NCBI GenBank assembly: GCA_900544755.1
Contig: UQWQ01000044.1
Location: 1-17,648, forward strand
DNA: 17,648 bases
Source: an uncultured Collinsella sp.
GTDB taxonomy: Bacteria; Actinomycetota; Coriobacteriia; Coriobacteriales; Coriobacteriaceae
Reading direction: 5' to 3'
Position numbers and translations under genes: made by a program
Shown here: positions 15,658-17,648 of the stretch, one piece after another
How positions within the stretch are numbered: position 1 is the first letter of the stretch
Layout of the letters: each line of letters begins with the position of its first letter
Notes under the pieces: generated by a model
Databases searched by the model: none
Told to the model about the DNA's origin: nothing
Seen by the model: the letters and a program-made list of their open reading frames with translations, nothing else

Positions 15658-15694
15658 AAAACGCGCCCGAGGCAACCTTGCCATCGGGCGTTTT
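15658..15694 (-). terminator. Intrinsic terminator after the SDR gene, possibly bidirectional
   Basis: Just after the SDR stop codon (15696-15698) the minus strand reads through a GC-rich hairpin: GCCCGA at 15665-15670 pairs with TCGGGC at 15684-15689, GGCA at 15671-15674 pairs with TGCC at 15679-15682, and one base (15683) is bulged. It is flanked by TTTT on each strand (AAAA at 15658-15661, TTTT at 15691-15694). It should end the transporter-SDR transcript and separate it from the kinase operon. Confidence 0.8.
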
Positions 15695-15695
15695 G

Positions 15696-16376
15696 TTATT
15701 CAGGCCAGATAAATTGGGTGCGGCCGGCCTCTCCGCCATCGATCAGCAGGCTCTGCCCGGTCATAAACCGGTTGGTCACGCCCACAAAGTAGATCCACTC
15801 GGCGATCTCTTGGGCGGTGGCCCAGCGTTTAAGCGGTGTGAGCTCCATAATCTGATTCCACAGGTGTTCGTCTTCCATCACGCAACGGTTGAGCGGCGTG
15901 ATAACGCCGCCCGGGTCCACACTGTTGGCGATGGCCTGCGGCGCCAAGCGATTTGCAAGGTTTTTGGTGTAGGCGATAACGCCACCCTTGCTGGCAGCAT
16001 AGGCGGGAAACTCCGATCCCGTATGCCCGCTCGCCGAGCCCACATTAACCACGGATTTGATAGCCGGCGCCGGCTTGGCGGCAAGCCCCTCCCCCACAAA
16101 GGCGTAGTGCTCGGTCACGTTGATGGTGCCACGCAGATTGGCGGCAATATCGTCGGCCGAATCCTGTGTACCGGCAACGTTCACGATTACCTGGGGTTCA
16201 AGATCGTCTGGAAACGAGTCCGGCTCGCGGACATCGACGATCAGATGGCGATAGTGCTCGTGCTCGACTGCCGCCGGCAGCAGATCAAAACCCACGACCT
16301 CGTGACCCTCGTCCAAAAAGCGCTGCACGCACGCGGCTCCAATACCACCCGAAGCACCCGTGATCAAAACCCGCAT
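15696..16376 (-). CDS. SDR family NAD(P)-dependent oxidoreductase
   Basis: The 226-residue product is a classical short-chain dehydrogenase at the short end of the family. The cofactor motif is TGASGGIG at residues 6-13. Asp31 after the second strand (VVGFDLLP) suggests preference for NAD(H). NVAG at 66-69 stands for the NNAG motif, and the catalytic Tyr126 and Lys130 are in YAASK. The C-terminal part has NSVDPGGVITPL and the typical GQSLLIDGG end. The usual catalytic Ser is probably in VGSAS at 112-116. The substrate cannot be named. The ATG follows AAGGAG by 5 bases, and that site overlaps the TAA of the upstream transporter gene, so the two are translationally coupled. A terminator follows directly. 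Confidence 0.93.
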   Translation of the reverse strand: MRVLITGASGGIGAACVQRFLDEGHEVVGFDLLPAAVEHEHYRHLIVDVREPDSFPDDLEPQVIVNVAGTQDSADDIAANLRGTINVTEHYAFVGEGLAAKPAPAIKSVVNVGSASGHTGSEFPAYAASKGGVIAYTKNLANRLAPQAIANSVDPGGVITPLNRCVMEDEHLWNQIMELTPLKRWATAQEIAEWIYFVGVTNRFMTGQSLLIDGGEAGRTQFIWPE

Positions 16377-16385
16377 ACTTGCTCC

Positions 16386-17108
16386 TTAGGCGATTGCGTG
16401 GCGCTCGAGGTACTCGGCGCCCACATTCTCACGCTCCCAGCCACGCACGACCTTGTAGCCCACGGGGCTCAGGAAGACCTCGCACAGCAGCTCGGCAACA
16501 GCGCCGGTCAGCGAGCACATAAGGACCTGCACCCAGGTCCAGCCAAAGAACGTGTGGCTCACCACAATGGCAAAGACCAGGTTGTCGATAAACTGGCCAA
16601 CACCCGTGGACACATAGGAGCGGAAGGCGAAGCTCGCAAAGTTATTCTTTTTGAGCATACGGCCGAGCGACTGGTTGAGCGTGGAGTTAACCACGGCAGA
16701 AACGAGCATTGCCAGCGAAGAGCCCAGCACCACGTACCAGGTGCCGCCGACGGTGGCGTTAAGGGCGGTGTTGACCTCGATCATACCCGTGTCGTAGTAG
16801 GCGCCCCACATGCCGGGCGTGAGCGAGCATGCCCAAAAGCACAGGCTCACAGCCAGGTTGACCAGCAGCGCGAGGATAGAGATTTTGATGGATGCCTTGG
16901 CGCCAAAGCGCTTGCAGATCATGTCCTGGCACAAAAACGAAACCCAGCTCACCACAAAGCCGCAATCGAGTGCCAGATACGGCAGGCTGATGAGCTCTTT
17001 GTTGGCCAGCAGGTTCATCATGATGACGCTCACGAAAAACAGCGAAACCGTTGCCGCGGGAATGCTCCGCAACAGGACCTTATAGTCCTCCATGACCTTC
17101 TTGATCAT
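16386..17108 (-). CDS. VUT/YhhQ family transporter, probable queuosine-precursor transporter
   Basis: A 240-residue membrane protein with about six to seven hydrophobic helices, matching the Vut_1 (formerly DUF165) family. Recognisable stretches are VIMMNLLANKELI, a polar-helix region LDCGFVVSWVSFLCQDMICKRFG (quoted only to show the acidic and aromatic pattern), and the C-terminal FIDNLVFAIVV and GAVAELLCEVFLSPVGYKVV. E. coli YhhQ of this family imports preQ0/preQ1, precursors of the tRNA base queuosine. Whether this member does so is inferred from family only, and no queuosine-synthesis genes are visible. The ATG has AAAGGAG at 17115-17121, 6 bases upstream. It is the first gene of an operon with the SDR. 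No preQ1 riboswitch was recognised in the leader. Confidence 0.85.
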   Translation of the reverse strand: MIKKVMEDYKVLLRSIPAATVSLFFVSVIMMNLLANKELISLPYLALDCGFVVSWVSFLCQDMICKRFGAKASIKISILALLVNLAVSLCFWACSLTPGMWGAYYDTGMIEVNTALNATVGGTWYVVLGSSLAMLVSAVVNSTLNQSLGRMLKKNNFASFAFRSYVSTGVGQFIDNLVFAIVVSHTFFGWTWVQVLMCSLTGAVAELLCEVFLSPVGYKVVRGWERENVGAEYLERHAIA

Positions 17109-17193
17109 TGTGTACTCCTTTGGTTTTAGGTTTAACGAGCAGGATATCGGACCCGAACTGCTCGGACGCCCCGGTCTTGAGACGACGGTGGGT

Positions 17194-17222
17194 ATGATAG
17201 CCGCTCACACGGCATCAGGCAA
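17194..17222 (-). promoter_or_regulatory. Probable sigma-70-type promoter of the transporter-SDR operon
   Basis: On the minus strand TTGCCT (17217-17222), a 17-base spacer and TATCAT (17194-17199) form a good -35/-10 pair. The leader to the ATG is about 80 bases. This leader contains the ribosome site AAAGGAG but no other element I could identify. Confidence 0.6.
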
Positions 17223-17227
17223 GCAAC

Positions 17228-17259
17228 CGGCGCGGCAGCCCCGCAGGTCCACCGCGCCG
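17228..17259 (-). terminator. GC-rich hairpin after prfC, possible terminator without clear T-run
   Basis: A perfect 8-bp inverted repeat, CGGCGCGG (17228-17235) and CCGCGCCG (17252-17259), with a 16-base loop, begins 5 bases after the prfC stop codon. No T-run follows on the minus strand, so it may be a weak or Rho-assisted terminator or an mRNA 3' stabiliser. It lies directly upstream of the -35 of the next operon. Confidence 0.38.
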
Positions 17260-17264
17260 ATGCG

Positions 17265-17648
17265 CTAAAACGCTACGTTGCCAAACTCCGACAGGATAAG
17301 GTCGGGGTTGTGGTCGGTTGCCCAGTCCACGTTCCACGGGCTCGTGAACAGCAGCAGCTTGCCGCCGCGCATGTCCTCGACGCGCAGGGTGTCGCGGGTG
17401 AGCGAAAGGGCCGGGATATCGATGGTATCGGGGTCGTTCTGGATCCAGCGGATGTCCGTATAGGGCAGCGGCTGGCGACGGACCTCAACACGGTACTCGG
17501 CCTTAAGACGGCGCTCGAGTACCTCAAACTGCAGCACGCCGACCACGCCCACGATGACGCTCTCCATGCCGGCACCCAGCTCACGGAAGATCTGGATGGC
17601 GCCCTCCTGGGCAAGCTCCTCCATGCCCTTTACGAACTGCTTGCGCTT
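17265..17648 (-). CDS. prfC: Peptide chain release factor 3, C-terminal part, truncated by window edge
   Basis: The frame is open to the window edge, so only the last 127 residues are present. They match the C-terminal domain of RF3, the GTPase that releases RF1/RF2 from the ribosome after termination. Visible hallmarks are QFVKGMEELAQEGAIQIF, the sequence VGVVGVLQFEVLERRLKAEY and the closing WATDHNPDLILSEFG. The G domain is outside the window. The related elongation-factor GTPases also carry domain V-like ends, but the GAIQIFR and GVLQFEV pair is typical of RF3. The stop is TAG. Upstream context is not visible. Confidence 0.93.
   Translation of the reverse strand, partial: KRKQFVKGMEELAQEGAIQIFRELGAGMESVIVGVVGVLQFEVLERRLKAEYRVEVRRQPLPYTDIRWIQNDPDTIDIPALSLTRDTLRVEDMRGGKLLLFTSPWNVDWATDHNPDLILSEFGNVAF

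Noticed and set aside
15651..17129. A 492-codon open frame on the plus strand across the SDR and transporter genes
   Set aside because: It is antisense to two clearly recognised genes, begins inside the terminator hairpin and has a His/Arg-rich composition typical of a shadow of GC-rich coding sequence.
17109..17193. preQ1 riboswitch in the leader of the VUT/YhhQ-type gene
   Set aside because: I looked for the small hairpin plus A-rich tail of preQ1-I and found no convincing match in the 80-base leader.

Overview
The window is about 17.6 kb of GC-rich, gene-dense bacterial chromosome. Genes are tightly packed, starts include ATG, GTG and TTG, and no gap without a gene exceeds about 160 bases. 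The gene set (a MoxR/DUF58/transglutaminase cluster, a very large surface protein with LRR_5/BspA-type repeats, hybrid kinases, MATE and EamA exporters) and the heavy use of CTC/CTG and CGC codons suggest a gut actinobacterium of the class Coriobacteriia, probably Collinsella-like. This assignment is an inference from gene style; there is no rRNA or other marker in the window to settle it. No tRNA, rRNA, CRISPR array, insertion sequence, integrase or attachment site was seen.

Left part (1-5176): the window opens inside a hybrid sensor kinase, of which only the end of the ATPase domain and two receiver domains are present. A MATE exporter follows on the same strand. A LysR regulator (minus strand) is divergent from an EamA-type DMT exporter; a dyad in their shared 158-base gap is a candidate operator. 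A family 1 uracil-DNA glycosylase (ung) comes next and converges with the following operon.

Centre (5182-15566, all minus strand): five genes lie head to tail with gaps of 2, 35, 1 and 15 bases: a cytosolic PAS hybrid histidine kinase, a MoxR AAA+ ATPase, a DUF58 protein, a multi-pass membrane protein with an extracytoplasmic transglutaminase-like domain, and a 1415-residue N-terminally anchored protein with a Gly-rich linker and LRR_5 blocks. The unit is bounded upstream by a good intrinsic terminator (15658-15694) and downstream by a strong hairpin lying inside the 3' end of ung (5142-5164). The transglutaminase domain has Ser where the family's catalytic Cys is expected. This operon is the best candidate in the window for an undescribed system: a signal-controlled, chaperone-assisted cell-surface module that pairs a probably altered transglutaminase with a giant repeat protein.

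Right part (15696-17648, all minus strand): an SDR oxidoreductase and a VUT/YhhQ-type transporter (queuosine-precursor transporter family) form a two-gene operon with a recognisable promoter (TTGCCT-N17-TATCAT). Upstream is the C-terminal end of peptide chain release factor 3 (prfC), cut by the window edge.
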